Source of the DNA: Candidatus Acetothermia bacterium
Lineage (GTDB): Bacteria > Bipolaricaulota > Bipolaricaulia > RBG-16-55-9 > JANLFV01
Assembly (NCBI GenBank): GCA_024653345.1
Contig: JANLFV010000013.1
Location: forward strand, 1 to 44,633
Reading direction: 5' to 3'
Length of the DNA: 44,633 bases
Below the pieces are notes generated by a model that was not told the origin of the DNA, made no database searches, and saw only the letters and a program-made list of their open reading frames with translations. Below are positions 1-8,247 of the stretch, piece by piece. The position numbers were made by a program, and so were the translations under genes. Within the stretch, counting starts at the first letter, position 1, and each line of letters opens with the position of its first letter.

Positions 1-546
1 GCCCATCCCTCCGCCACCATCATAGCTCCCCGGCCCCACTTGCTCAACACAGCAATGATCAGGATATTGCTTGATCTCCCAGGTAATCGGATCGCCGTCC
101 CGATCATCAGCTTTAAGGGGAAGGATAGCGGTCTTGCGCCAATGGGTTAGAAGAGTTGGAGGGACAGTAATCACGGGCGGGCAGTTAACAATAACCTCGA
201 CTGAACCCTTTCCCGTCGCGCCCCTGCAGTCGGTGCAGGCTGCGGTAACGATATCATGATAACAAGAGGTCCAGGCGAAATATTGGACGGAGAAGGGATA
301 CCACTCCTCCGGTTCAGGGCCGGGAACGCTTACGAATCTGGTCAAGAGGAAACCCCGTAGATCGGTGTTAGTAATGCTGCAAGTGATCGGATAATCGCCC
401 TCCTTATCGCGAACCCGGAAGTTAATAGTGGTTAAGGCTCCTGCCCGGGCTCTAACTAGTCCTGCTTGTTCAGCGTTCAAACTGAATGAGAGAGCAAATA
501 CGACTAGGCTTAATATTACCTTCACTACCAAGTTCAGCCTTAGCAT
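1..546 (-). CDS. Secreted protein with cadherin/PKD-like repeat, 3' end beyond window
   Basis: The frame is open from an ATG at 546 down to base 1, so 182 codons are visible and the C-terminus is cut by the window edge. A hydrophobic N-terminal segment of about 20 residues (VILSLVVFALSFSL) reads as a signal peptide. The mature part has scattered Cys (TDC, HCC) and, near residues 145-160, an Asp-rich ADDRDGDPITWEI stretch typical of cadherin-like or PKD-like Ig folds that bind calcium. The gene overlaps the end of the 56-residue ORF upstream by a few bases, and its GGAGG lies inside that ORF, so translation is probably coupled. It is the last visible gene of a secreted-protein operon starting at 4291. 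Sequence and family motif support a surface or secreted role; the ligand is unknown. Confidence 0.7.
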   Translation of the reverse strand, partial: MLRLNLVVKVILSLVVFALSFSLNAEQAGLVRARAGALTTINFRVRDKEGDYPITCSITNTDLRGFLLTRFVSVPGPEPEEWYPFSVQYFAWTSCYHDIVTAACTDCRGATGKGSVEVIVNCPPVITVPPTLLTHWRKTAILPLKADDRDGDPITWEIKQYPDHCCVEQVGPGSYDGGGGMG

Positions 547-710
547 TTCCTATCGCCTCCTTCAATGTTCGCCACAGAGTTCATGGGCTCACCTCTGGTG
601 CATCGTCCATAACCGCAGCTACACTGGCTCCAAGCTGCAAAATTCACGGCACCAACGGCGATAGCCACTGTTGCCAGGATGAATGAAGCTCTCCCCCTCA
701 GCGGACCCAT
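540..710 (-). CDS. 56-residue secreted Cys-rich mini-protein
   Basis: An ATG at 710 opens a 56-codon frame ending in TAA at 540-542. It has a hydrophobic signal sequence (FILATVAIAVGAV) followed by SQCSCGYGRC. This matches the mature N-terminus of the 423-residue neighbour (GQCRCDLGDC) in both spacing and Cys placement, so the two are probably paralogous there. The ribosome site AAGGAGGTGA lies 10 bases before this ATG. Another ATG at 714 has better spacing but gives a 31-residue frame with no signal peptide. The stop overlaps the start of the next gene. It may be a genuine small secreted protein or a 5' fragment left by decay of a longer paralogue. Confidence 0.5.
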   Translation of the reverse strand: MGPLRGRASFILATVAIAVGAVNFAAWSQCSCGYGRCTRGEPMNSVANIEGGDRKC

Positions 711-745
711 TCATGAATCACCTCCTTCCTTTAGAGCTCTGGAGT

Positions 746-2017
746 TTAGCCTCCTCGGCTCACTGAAGGGGGCTCATTCCTGAGAACATGGATGGCTACG
801 CGGCCCCTAGCCCAAAGTGGGGGTGTGCCCGTATCCCAAACGACATAGTTGGCTTCATAATTCCCTTCTTTCGCGAACCTAGGATCACATTGGACCACCA
901 TGTAAAGCCTCTCTCTTTCTATCATGCTCGCATCAAAGCAAAATTGCGGTAGAGCCCTTTGCCATGAGAGTCCCCATAGAGAGTCACCATCAGGGTCCTG
1001 GACGACGCAATGGAACTGCTCAGGGTATGGCGACCCTAAATAGATGGTCGCATCAATATCACAAGCTTGCGGCGGCCTATTCGTTGTGAAAACAAGAGGG
1101 ATTAAAGCGAAGACTTCATGATAATATTGATCGCGTGAAGCTGGAGGCCCAGTTGCCCCTGGTTTCAGATCATAAACCGTTACCACCGCCTTGGCCCTCT
1201 CGCTCATCTCCACGCCCGGAGGGATTGTGATCTCTCCATGCCCTGTCTGATCGATGGTCACTATGCCAGCTACACCTTGAAGCCCGGCTTCAAACCAGAG
1301 CCGGTCATGCTCGGGATCTTCTGCCCTAGCTTGAAACTCTGCCCTCCCCTCGGCGATAGGAATGATAACCTGTGTTGGGACGGAGAGGGCCGGCATCTGG
1401 TTAATAGGAGGGTGAGTTGTGCCATGGCCGCAGCCGCACCCGACTTGCCAGTAAGCTTTAATGTCTCCTGTCCCCCGGCCAGTGACCGGCACGGTTATGC
1501 CCCCTGGAAGGACGAGGTCTACAGATATCCCGCCGATTGAGATGCTAAAGTTTGTGCCGACACGACATATACGGGATACTTGATCTTGCAAATCGTTATC
1601 CTTGACCTTTTTCACCCTCTTGAATCCAGTCACCTCTACAGAAGAAGGAGGCCAAGAGTCTAGCTCGGCCTGTCCCTGAAGATAGGCATATATGTCAACA
1701 GACAGCGCTCCACTGCCACAGCAGCCATCAGGGCAGGCAACGCTTGTTTCGCCCTCCAGTGCACGATTGAGGGTGATCTTAATGTCTGGGATCAGCACTC
1801 CTGCAGCGGGGATTTCGCACCCAAAAGCTGCGCACACGAAAGAAGCAATGTCACCTAATGGGATAGTAAAGGAAGCCTCTGAAAATCCCACAGGAGTTCT
1901 GGCATCGCAATCTCCGAGGTCGCACCTACACTGGCCCCATGCTGAGGAGTTCATGGCCAAGATGATCGCAGTGACCGTCACTAACAATGATAACCCTCGC
2001 CATCTTGCTTTGCTCAT
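746..2017 (-). CDS. Secreted Cys-rich protein with cadherin-like repeats
   Basis: The 423-residue product begins with a clear signal peptide (LSLLVTVTAIILAM) ending near AWGQC, followed by a CxCxxxxC motif. The first half has further Cys pairs (CPDGCCGSG, CGCGHG). The second half carries two Ig-like segments marked by ARAEDPEHDRLWFEA (about 230-245) and VQDPDGDSLWGLSW (about 340-352), the pattern of cadherin-like or PKD-like calcium-binding repeats. The ATG at 2017 has GGAGGT six bases upstream, inside the last codons of the FG-GAP gene, so the two are translationally coupled. It is likely exported and disulfide-rich. No enzyme motif is visible and the function is unknown. Confidence 0.75.
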   Translation of the reverse strand: MSKARWRGLSLLVTVTAIILAMNSSAWGQCRCDLGDCDARTPVGFSEASFTIPLGDIASFVCAAFGCEIPAAGVLIPDIKITLNRALEGETSVACPDGCCGSGALSVDIYAYLQGQAELDSWPPSSVEVTGFKRVKKVKDNDLQDQVSRICRVGTNFSISIGGISVDLVLPGGITVPVTGRGTGDIKAYWQVGCGCGHGTTHPPINQMPALSVPTQVIIPIAEGRAEFQARAEDPEHDRLWFEAGLQGVAGIVTIDQTGHGEITIPPGVEMSERAKAVVTVYDLKPGATGPPASRDQYYHEVFALIPLVFTTNRPPQACDIDATIYLGSPYPEQFHCVVQDPDGDSLWGLSWQRALPQFCFDASMIERERLYMVVQCDPRFAKEGNYEANYVVWDTGTPPLWARGRVAIHVLRNEPPSVSRGG

Positions 2018-2020
2018 GGA

Positions 2021-4291
2021 TCACCTCCAAGCTGTCAAGCAGAGAAAGATGGGAGTGCTCAAGGTCGAGGTAGCGAACTCCACCCGGCCATCTCCATCGA
2101 AATCGCCGGTGAGGAGGCGCATCCCGGCGCAGGCCTCCACCAAGGCAAAATCCTTGAACTTGCCCCCCTTATTAGGCAGGACCACGATCCCCCCGGGAGT
2201 TCCCCCCTTCCCCGCAAGCCACATCACTGCCAGATCCTGGAGCCCGTCGCCGTTGAAGTCCCCCACAGCCAGACCTCCATAGGGGAAGGGGAGGGCATCC
2301 ACGGGCCAGTCGGGGATGGGGAAGACCTCCGGGGTAAACTTGCCATCCGCACCGCCCCAGAAGACGGCGAGAGCGACTTCGAGTGAGACCTGACCGGCGG
2401 TGCCCGTCACGCTACGCAGCCCGATGGCCACAAGGTCTTGAAGCCCGTCCCCGTCCAGGTCGGTGGAGGCCAGATCCAGGGGAGCTACCTCCGTAAGGAG
2501 CCCGGTCGGCTCCAGATTCAGCCCCTTGAGAAGCACCAACTCTGGCCGCCCAGCAGGCGGCACTTTGAATCCCGCCACCAGGCCGGGGCCTTCGCCCAGT
2601 TCCACCGCAGTAAGCGGTCCCACCGGACCACCCCAAGGGAGATGGTGCTCCACCGGCTTTCCAGCGCCTCCCTGCAGGATGATAATCTCTTCCCCCGCTG
2701 CTGTGACGACCTCGGGCCACCCATCCCCGGTCAGATCTAACACGGCCAAGAGGGGCCGGACTTCCCCCGCTATCGGCTGATGCCAACCCAGCTCTAGTGA
2801 ATCCCGCTCGCGAATCAAGGAGGTCACAGAGGCCGGATACCAGTAGCTAGATAGGAATGACCATACAACCAAGTCTTGATCGCCGTCTCCGTCTAAGTCC
2901 GCCTCTCGAGCCAGATAGGGTGTCGGTTGCTGATAACCTATGGTCGGGAGAGGAAGCCGGCGGCTTTGGAAGACCCCGAGCCCATTGTTCACCAGCACAG
3001 CTAGGCCGCCTTCAAGGTTGTCGCTGAGGAGATCAGGTGATCGATCTTGATCCCAATCTAGGGCTGCCAGGAGGAAGGCTCCGGGCACTCCTTGAAGCGA
3101 CCGTCCCATCGGAGTTGGCGTCAGCACACCCAGCGCTGCCCATGGTCCCAGCTGCACTATCAGCTCCGCCCGGCCGTCGCCTGATAGGTCTGCTGCCAAA
3201 GCTGATAGACTTTGCCTAGGGACACCGTTGAGGTCGAGGAATCCGTATCGTGCCGGGCCTGAGAGGCTACCATCCGCGTTCACTGCCAGGACTGCGATCT
3301 CACCCGAAGACGAGCCCACGACCAGTTCAGGCGTCCCCTCGCCGCGGAAGTCCGCCGCTAGCACCCATGAGATGGAGAAATCTCCCCTCCAGCGTGCGAC
3401 TTCATTGAAGTTGAAGTTCGCCCCTCCCAAACCTGCCAAGAGAACTAGGTCATCTCCCTGACCGACCGCCAAGTCGGGGTTCCCATCCCGTGTGAGGTCT
3501 GCAATGGCCAACGCCTGACCGGCGAGGTCCTCTCTCACTAACCGGCCTTCGAGTGAGGTCGGGGGGAAGAGCCAAAGGCCCTTATCGGTGAGCACGAGGA
3601 TCTCCACCCTCCCATCGCCGTAAAGGTCGTAAGCCTTCAACGCCCCTGTCTTCCCTTCGGCACCGGTCAATACTAGGCGCTGAGTGAATCCGCCTAAACC
3701 GTCCCCGAGGAGCAGGTAGGCTTGAGTGGCATCGTATCCCACCACTGCGATATCAAGCATACCATCGCCGGAGAAGTCACCGCTCACTAAAGCCTTTATG
3801 AATTGGAGTTCTTCGAGGATCAGTGGGGATTGAGAGGAAAGTTGAAAGCCACCCCTCCCGTCTCCCAGCAGGACCCACACCTTGCCCCCAAAGGCACCTA
3901 TCACCAGGTCTAGCTTCCTATCAGTATTCATATCAGCGGCTATCAGGTCCTCGATACCATCTATCTCGATCTCCGGCAGGAGTTGCTCGTCCAGCTCAGC
4001 CTCGACCCAGGCGAGGATGTGGAGCATGCTTCCAGCTGCGATCAGCTCTACCCGCTGATCTCCGTTGAAATCTCCTGCGGCCAGTGCCCGGAAGTTATCA
4101 GGATAACCAGGAACGCTTCCGGGGAGGAGCATCCGAGGTGACCACGACGGCTCCCACAAGGGCATCAGCTGCTGAAATCCCTCTTGAGCCCAATCTGCTC
4201 TTTCGAGGCCGCCAAAACTCAACAGCACCAGCAGGATCAGGCTGAGGATCGCCCTCAAACCTAAACCCCTCTTGCTAACCTCGCCCTTCAC
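2021..4291 (-). CDS. Secreted FG-GAP/VCBS repeat beta-propeller protein
   Basis: The 756-residue product starts at GTG 4291 (GGAGG six bases upstream) with a signal peptide (ILSLILLVLLSFGGL). The rest is a run of about a dozen FG-GAP/VCBS units with DxxxDGxxD calcium loops, for example GDFNGDQRVELI, ADMNTDRKLDLV, GDFSGDGMLDIA, LDLTGDGWPEVV and GDFNGDGLQDLAV. Such repeats fold as integrin-like beta-propellers exposed outside the cell. The gene is first in a four-gene secreted operon, divergent from clpC. Its promoter contains a ten-base G/C homopolymer (see promoter entry). Family knowledge gives adhesion or a structural surface role; the specific partner is not inferable. Confidence 0.8.
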   Translation of the reverse strand: MKGEVSKRGLGLRAILSLILLVLLSFGGLERADWAQEGFQQLMPLWEPSWSPRMLLPGSVPGYPDNFRALAAGDFNGDQRVELIAAGSMLHILAWVEAELDEQLLPEIEIDGIEDLIAADMNTDRKLDLVIGAFGGKVWVLLGDGRGGFQLSSQSPLILEELQFIKALVSGDFSGDGMLDIAVVGYDATQAYLLLGDGLGGFTQRLVLTGAEGKTGALKAYDLYGDGRVEILVLTDKGLWLFPPTSLEGRLVREDLAGQALAIADLTRDGNPDLAVGQGDDLVLLAGLGGANFNFNEVARWRGDFSISWVLAADFRGEGTPELVVGSSSGEIAVLAVNADGSLSGPARYGFLDLNGVPRQSLSALAADLSGDGRAELIVQLGPWAALGVLTPTPMGRSLQGVPGAFLLAALDWDQDRSPDLLSDNLEGGLAVLVNNGLGVFQSRRLPLPTIGYQQPTPYLAREADLDGDGDQDLVVWSFLSSYWYPASVTSLIRERDSLELGWHQPIAGEVRPLLAVLDLTGDGWPEVVTAAGEEIIILQGGAGKPVEHHLPWGGPVGPLTAVELGEGPGLVAGFKVPPAGRPELVLLKGLNLEPTGLLTEVAPLDLASTDLDGDGLQDLVAIGLRSVTGTAGQVSLEVALAVFWGGADGKFTPEVFPIPDWPVDALPFPYGGLAVGDFNGDGLQDLAVMWLAGKGGTPGGIVVLPNKGGKFKDFALVEACAGMRLLTGDFDGDGRVEFATSTLSTPIFLCLTAWR

Positions 4292-4314
4292 CTTCAGCCT
4301 CCTCGAGCGAGTTA

Positions 4315-4346
4315 ATTATAGCACTAGCCCCCCCCCCGCTTGTCAA
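4315..4346 (-). promoter_or_regulatory. Promoter of the secreted operon with a G10 spacer tract
   Basis: On the minus strand TTGACA (4346-4341) and TATAAT (4320-4315) are both exact consensus, and the -10 is extended (TGC before TATAAT). The spacer is 20 bases, longer than the usual 17, and contains an uninterrupted run of ten G on this strand (C at 4328-4337). Slippage in this run would change the -35/-10 spacing. Confidence 0.65.
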
Positions 4347-4412
4347 GGACTGCGGTGAGAATCAAAACGGGCAGTCAGGGCTCGTAGACATGGGGTCAGG
4401 CCTCGAGTTAAG

Positions 4413-4441
4413 TTGACAATAGGCCAGGCGATTCCTATAAT
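4413..4441 (+). promoter_or_regulatory. Consensus sigma-70 promoter of clpC operon
   Basis: TTGACA at 4413-4418 and TATAAT at 4436-4441 with a 17-base spacer, both exact consensus. The predicted start near 4448 leaves a leader of about 27 bases with GGAGG at 4461-4465. No CtsR heptad repeat (GGTCAAA type) or CIRCE-like inverted repeat is visible around it. Confidence 0.85.
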
Positions 4442-4474
4442 GCTCTCGGTAGAAGCGGGGGGAGGTGCGGGCTG

Positions 4475-6907
4475 ATGCAAGAGATGTATAGTCGCTTCTC
4501 GCGAGCAGCGCAGGAGATCATGGCCGTGACCTACGACGAGGCCAGCGCCTGGAAGCACGGCTATGTCGGGGTGGAGCACCTGCTGCTCGCTCTCCTCAAG
4601 GTCCGTGGGACCGCGGCCAACAGGTTCCTCGAGCGGAGCGGGGTGACTTATATCCAGGTCTCGCGTGAGCTGGAGGGCCAAGTCGGCCGCGGCCGGAGCG
4701 GCTTCACCCCGCGAGAGCTGAAGCCGAACGCTGACCTCAAACAGGTCATCAATCTCGCCTACGAGGAGGCGCGGAGCGAGGGCCAGAGCTTGATCAGCCC
4801 TGAGCACCTCCTTCTAGCGATCCTCGAGGAGGGGCAGAACTGGGGGAGTCAGATCCTCCACCGCTACGGGATCGACCCGCTGAAGGTCCATTCCCTGCTG
4901 CCGCTCGGCGAGCGCGGGCTGATGGGCGTCCGGGCCAGTCGGGAGGAACGGCGCTGGAAGGGGATCGAGTTCGGCCGGAGCCTCGTGGAGGAGGCCCGGG
5001 CCGGGCGGCTCGATCCCGTGATCGGCCGCGACCGGGAGATCGACCAGATCATCCAGACCCTCTCGCGAAGGAAGAAGAACAATCCCGCGCTCATCGGCGA
5101 ACCCGGGGTGGGGAAGACGGCGGTCGTCGAGGGCCTGGCCCAGAAGATCGCCGCCGGGGATGTCCCGCTCGTCCTCCAGGACAAGGAGATCGTCGAGCTG
5201 GACATGGCCTCGATGGTCGCGGGGACCAAATACCGCGGGGAGTTCGAACAGCGGCTCAAGACGCTCATCAACCAAGTGATCGAGGCCGGGAATGTCATCC
5301 TCTTTATCGACGAGCTGCACACCGTCGTGGGGGCCGGCGGGGCCGAGGGGGCCCTCGACGCCTCGGCTATTCTGAAGCCGCCGCTCGCCTCGGGCCTGAT
5401 CCAGTGCATCGGGACGGCCACCCCCGACGAATACCGGAAGTATGTCGAGCGAGACTCGGCCCTCGAGCGGCGGTTCAAGAAGATCTACATCGACGAGCCG
5501 ACGGTCGCGGAGACGGTCCAGATCCTCCGCGGCCTCCGACCGCGCTACGAGAGCCACCACGGGGTGAGGATCACCGATGAGGCGCTCAGCGCCGCGGCCA
5601 AGTTGAGCGATCGCTACATCACCGACCACTTCCTGCCGGACAAGGCGATCGATCTCATCGACGAGACGGCCTCGAAGGTGAAGCTCGCCAGCTCCTCCCC
5701 CTCTCCGGAGATCCGAGCGCTCAAGGCCGATCTTGCAGAGGTGACTGAGGAGGAGAAGCTCGCTGTCTCAGAGCAGGACTACGAGCGGGCAGCGGAGCTG
5801 CGCGATAAGCGGCGGAGCCTGCTCGAGGAGTTGAAGCGGCTCGAGACGGAGTTCCGCGAATACGAGGGCGTGGTAACGGAGATGGACATCGCCCAGATGG
5901 TCTCCTCCTGGACCGGTGTCCCCGTCGGTCACATGACGGAAGAAGAATCCAAGCGCGTGATCTACATGGAGGAGAAGGTCCACGAGAAGTATGTCGATCA
6001 GGAGGAGGCAGTGAAGGCGGTGGCCCGCGCGATCCGGCGGGCCTACGCCGGGGTGAAGGACCCCAAGCGGCCGATCGCCTCGTTCCTCTTCCTCGGGCCG
6101 ACCGGCGTGGGGAAGACCTACCTCGCCAAGGTCCTGGCCGAGTTCCTCTTCGGCGATGAGGAGGCGCTGCTCCGGATCGATATGTCCGAATACATGGAGC
6201 GATTCGCCGTCTCCCGCCTCATCGGGGCGCCCCCAGGGTATGTGGGCTACGAGGAGGCGGGGGAGTTGACCGAGGCTGTGCGGCATCGGCCCTATTCAGT
6301 AATTCTCTTCGACGAGATCGAAAAGGCCCACCGCGATGTGTTCAACATCCTCCTCCAGGTGATGGATGACGGGATCCTCACCGACAGCCAGGGGCGACGG
6401 GTGGACTTCCGCAACACCGTCCTGATCATGACGAGCAACCTGGGGAGCAAGATGATCACCGATCGGACGACCCTCGGCTTCGGGACGAGCGAAGAGGTCG
6501 ACTCGACCCTCTCCTACCAGGAGATGAAGGCCAAGGTGATGGGCGAGGTGAAGGAGACCTTCCGCCCGGAGTTCCTGAACCGGCTGGACGATGTGATCGT
6601 CTTCCACCAGCTCACCGAGGCCGAGGTCTACGCGATCGCCGACCTGATGATCGCCGAGCTGCGCGAGCGCTTGAGCGAGCGGAAGATCGAGATCGAGCTC
6701 ACGCCCGCCGCGCGGGACCTCTTGGTGAAGGAGGGCTACGATCCCAAGTATGGGGCCCGGCCCCTGAAGCGGACGATCGAGCGGCTGGTGGAGAACGCCA
6801 TCTCCGACCGGATCCTCGAGGGCGAGTTCGGGCGAGGTGACCGGATCCAGATCGACGCTGAGGAAGGGAAGATCAAGTTCCTCAAGAAGGTGCCGGCTCA
6901 CGTCTGA
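4475..6907 (+). CDS. clpC: ATP-dependent Clp protease ATP-binding subunit ClpC
   Basis: The 810-residue protein has the full class I Clp layout. A double N-terminal Clp_N repeat spans about 1-145. AAA1 has Walker A GEPGVGKTA near 208. A short UVR-type middle coiled coil (EQDYERAAELRDKRRSL, about 425-450) distinguishes ClpC from ClpB. AAA2 has Walker A GPTGVGKT near 541 and pore loop GYVGYEE near 588. LGF at 667-669 matches the hydrophobic tripeptide of the ClpP-docking loop. It unfolds substrates for ClpP in the cytosol; clpP is not in the window. Unlike in Bacillota, no ctsR, mcsA or mcsB precedes it, so regulation by McsB and CtsR is not supported here. Its stop overlaps the radA start (TGATG). 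Confidence 0.95.
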   Translation: MQEMYSRFSRAAQEIMAVTYDEASAWKHGYVGVEHLLLALLKVRGTAANRFLERSGVTYIQVSRELEGQVGRGRSGFTPRELKPNADLKQVINLAYEEARSEGQSLISPEHLLLAILEEGQNWGSQILHRYGIDPLKVHSLLPLGERGLMGVRASREERRWKGIEFGRSLVEEARAGRLDPVIGRDREIDQIIQTLSRRKKNNPALIGEPGVGKTAVVEGLAQKIAAGDVPLVLQDKEIVELDMASMVAGTKYRGEFEQRLKTLINQVIEAGNVILFIDELHTVVGAGGAEGALDASAILKPPLASGLIQCIGTATPDEYRKYVERDSALERRFKKIYIDEPTVAETVQILRGLRPRYESHHGVRITDEALSAAAKLSDRYITDHFLPDKAIDLIDETASKVKLASSSPSPEIRALKADLAEVTEEEKLAVSEQDYERAAELRDKRRSLLEELKRLETEFREYEGVVTEMDIAQMVSSWTGVPVGHMTEEESKRVIYMEEKVHEKYVDQEEAVKAVARAIRRAYAGVKDPKRPIASFLFLGPTGVGKTYLAKVLAEFLFGDEEALLRIDMSEYMERFAVSRLIGAPPGYVGYEEAGELTEAVRHRPYSVILFDEIEKAHRDVFNILLQVMDDGILTDSQGRRVDFRNTVLIMTSNLGSKMITDRTTLGFGTSEEVDSTLSYQEMKAKVMGEVKETFRPEFLNRLDDVIVFHQLTEAEVYAIADLMIAELRERLSERKIEIELTPAARDLLVKEGYDPKYGARPLKRTIERLVENAISDRILEGEFGRGDRIQIDAEEGKIKFLKKVPAHV

Positions 6908-8247
6908 TGAAGAAGCTCTACCGCTGCCGCCGCTGCGGCTACGGCTCGCTGCAGTGGCTAGGCCGCTGCCCCAATTGCGGGGAGTGGGATAGCCTCGAGC
7001 TGGTGGATCAGGGCGCCACTGAGCCGGCTCGCCCGCGGACCAAGCCCCAGCCGCTAGCGGCGATCGAGCCCCGCGAGGGCGGCCGCTGGCCGACCGGGAT
7101 CGCTGAGTTCGATCGGATCCTCGGGGGCGGGGTGATCTCCGGCTCGCTGGTCCTCATCGGGGGCGAGCCGGGGGTGGGGAAGTCGACGCTCCTCCTCCAG
7201 GTCGCTGCCAGCCTGGCCCAGGCTCACCCTCCCTTCATCTATGTCTCGGGCGAGGAATCCCCGGCCCAGGTGAAGCTCCGCGCGGCCCGGCTCGGCCTGG
7301 GTGCGAGCGAGGCCCTTCTCATCTTCAGCGAGCAGCGGCTGGAGTTGATCGCCCAGGAGGTCCGCGAGCTCCGCCCTCAGGGCCTGATAATCGACTCGAT
7401 CCAGACCATCTCCCCCTCAGCGGAGAAGGCCGGGGAGCCGGGGACCACCCGGCAGGTGGGGCTGGCGACCTTCGAGCTCTCCCAGCTTGCCAGGGAGCTT
7501 GAGATCCCGATCTTCCTCATCGGCCACATCACCAAGAGCGGGGAGTTCGCCGGGCCGAAGGCGATCGAACACCTCGTGGATGTCGTGCTCTACCTCGAGG
7601 GCGGGGCGGAGAGCGCCGTCCGCCTCCTCCGCGTAGTGAAGAACCGCTACGGCTCGACCGAGGAGCTCGGGGTCTTCCAAATGGGCGAGCACGGTCTAGA
7701 AGAGGTCACGAACCCCTCGAGGCTCTTCACCGCCCGTGCAGCGGTGGCCAAGCCGGGGTCGGTCGTCTTCCCCGCGATGGAGGGGACGCGCCCGATCCTG
7801 GTGGAGATCCAGGCCCTTGTTGCCTCCGGGCGCTACGCGGCCGCTTACCCCCAGCGGCGGGCGATCGGCCTGGACTACAACCGGATGGCCCTCCTGCTCG
7901 CGGTGATCGAGAAGCGGCTCGGGATGCACATCGGCGGGGAGGATGTCTACCTCAACACCGCTGGCGGCTTCACCATTAGGGAGACAGCTGCCGACCTGGG
8001 GATGGTCGCGGCGGTGGTCTCCTCGTTCAGGAATCGGCCGATAGATTACGGGACGGTCATCGTAGGCGAGGTGAGCCTGGCGGGAGAGGTCCGGCCGGTC
8101 AAGCGGCTCCGCGAGAGGTTGAGCGAGGCGGAGAAGCTCGGCTACCGGCGGGCGGTCGTCCCCGCGGGGGAGCGGCCGAGCGGGTTGACTCTGGAGCTCC
8201 TCCCTGCGGAAGATCTGGAGGGAGCGATGGAGGTGCTCCTCTCTTGA
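6907..8247 (+). CDS. radA: DNA repair protein RadA
   Basis: The 446-residue protein is of normal length. The N-terminal C4 zinc finger uses C7, C10, C21 and C24. The RecA-like domain has Walker A GEPGVGKST near 86-94, and the RadA signature KNRYG lies near 244-248. The C-terminal third is the Lon-like P domain (QALVASGRYAAAYPQRRAIG). RadA promotes branch migration of recombination intermediates in the cytosol. The ATG shares one base with the clpC stop, and the stop overlaps the disA start, so the three genes should be co-translated. All motifs are intact. Confidence 0.95.
   Translation: MKKLYRCRRCGYGSLQWLGRCPNCGEWDSLELVDQGATEPARPRTKPQPLAAIEPREGGRWPTGIAEFDRILGGGVISGSLVLIGGEPGVGKSTLLLQVAASLAQAHPPFIYVSGEESPAQVKLRAARLGLGASEALLIFSEQRLELIAQEVRELRPQGLIIDSIQTISPSAEKAGEPGTTRQVGLATFELSQLARELEIPIFLIGHITKSGEFAGPKAIEHLVDVVLYLEGGAESAVRLLRVVKNRYGSTEELGVFQMGEHGLEEVTNPSRLFTARAAVAKPGSVVFPAMEGTRPILVEIQALVASGRYAAAYPQRRAIGLDYNRMALLLAVIEKRLGMHIGGEDVYLNTAGGFTIRETAADLGMVAAVVSSFRNRPIDYGTVIVGEVSLAGEVRPVKRLRERLSEAEKLGYRRAVVPAGERPSGLTLELLPAEDLEGAMEVLLS

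Noticed and set aside
4814-5629. Long minus-strand frame opposite clpC (271 codons)
   Set aside because: It is a shadow of the GC-rich clpC reading frame, with Leu/Asp/Arg-biased composition. The same applies to long frames opposite clpC C-terminus, radA, the DUF1015 gene, the symporter, nadE and glnA.
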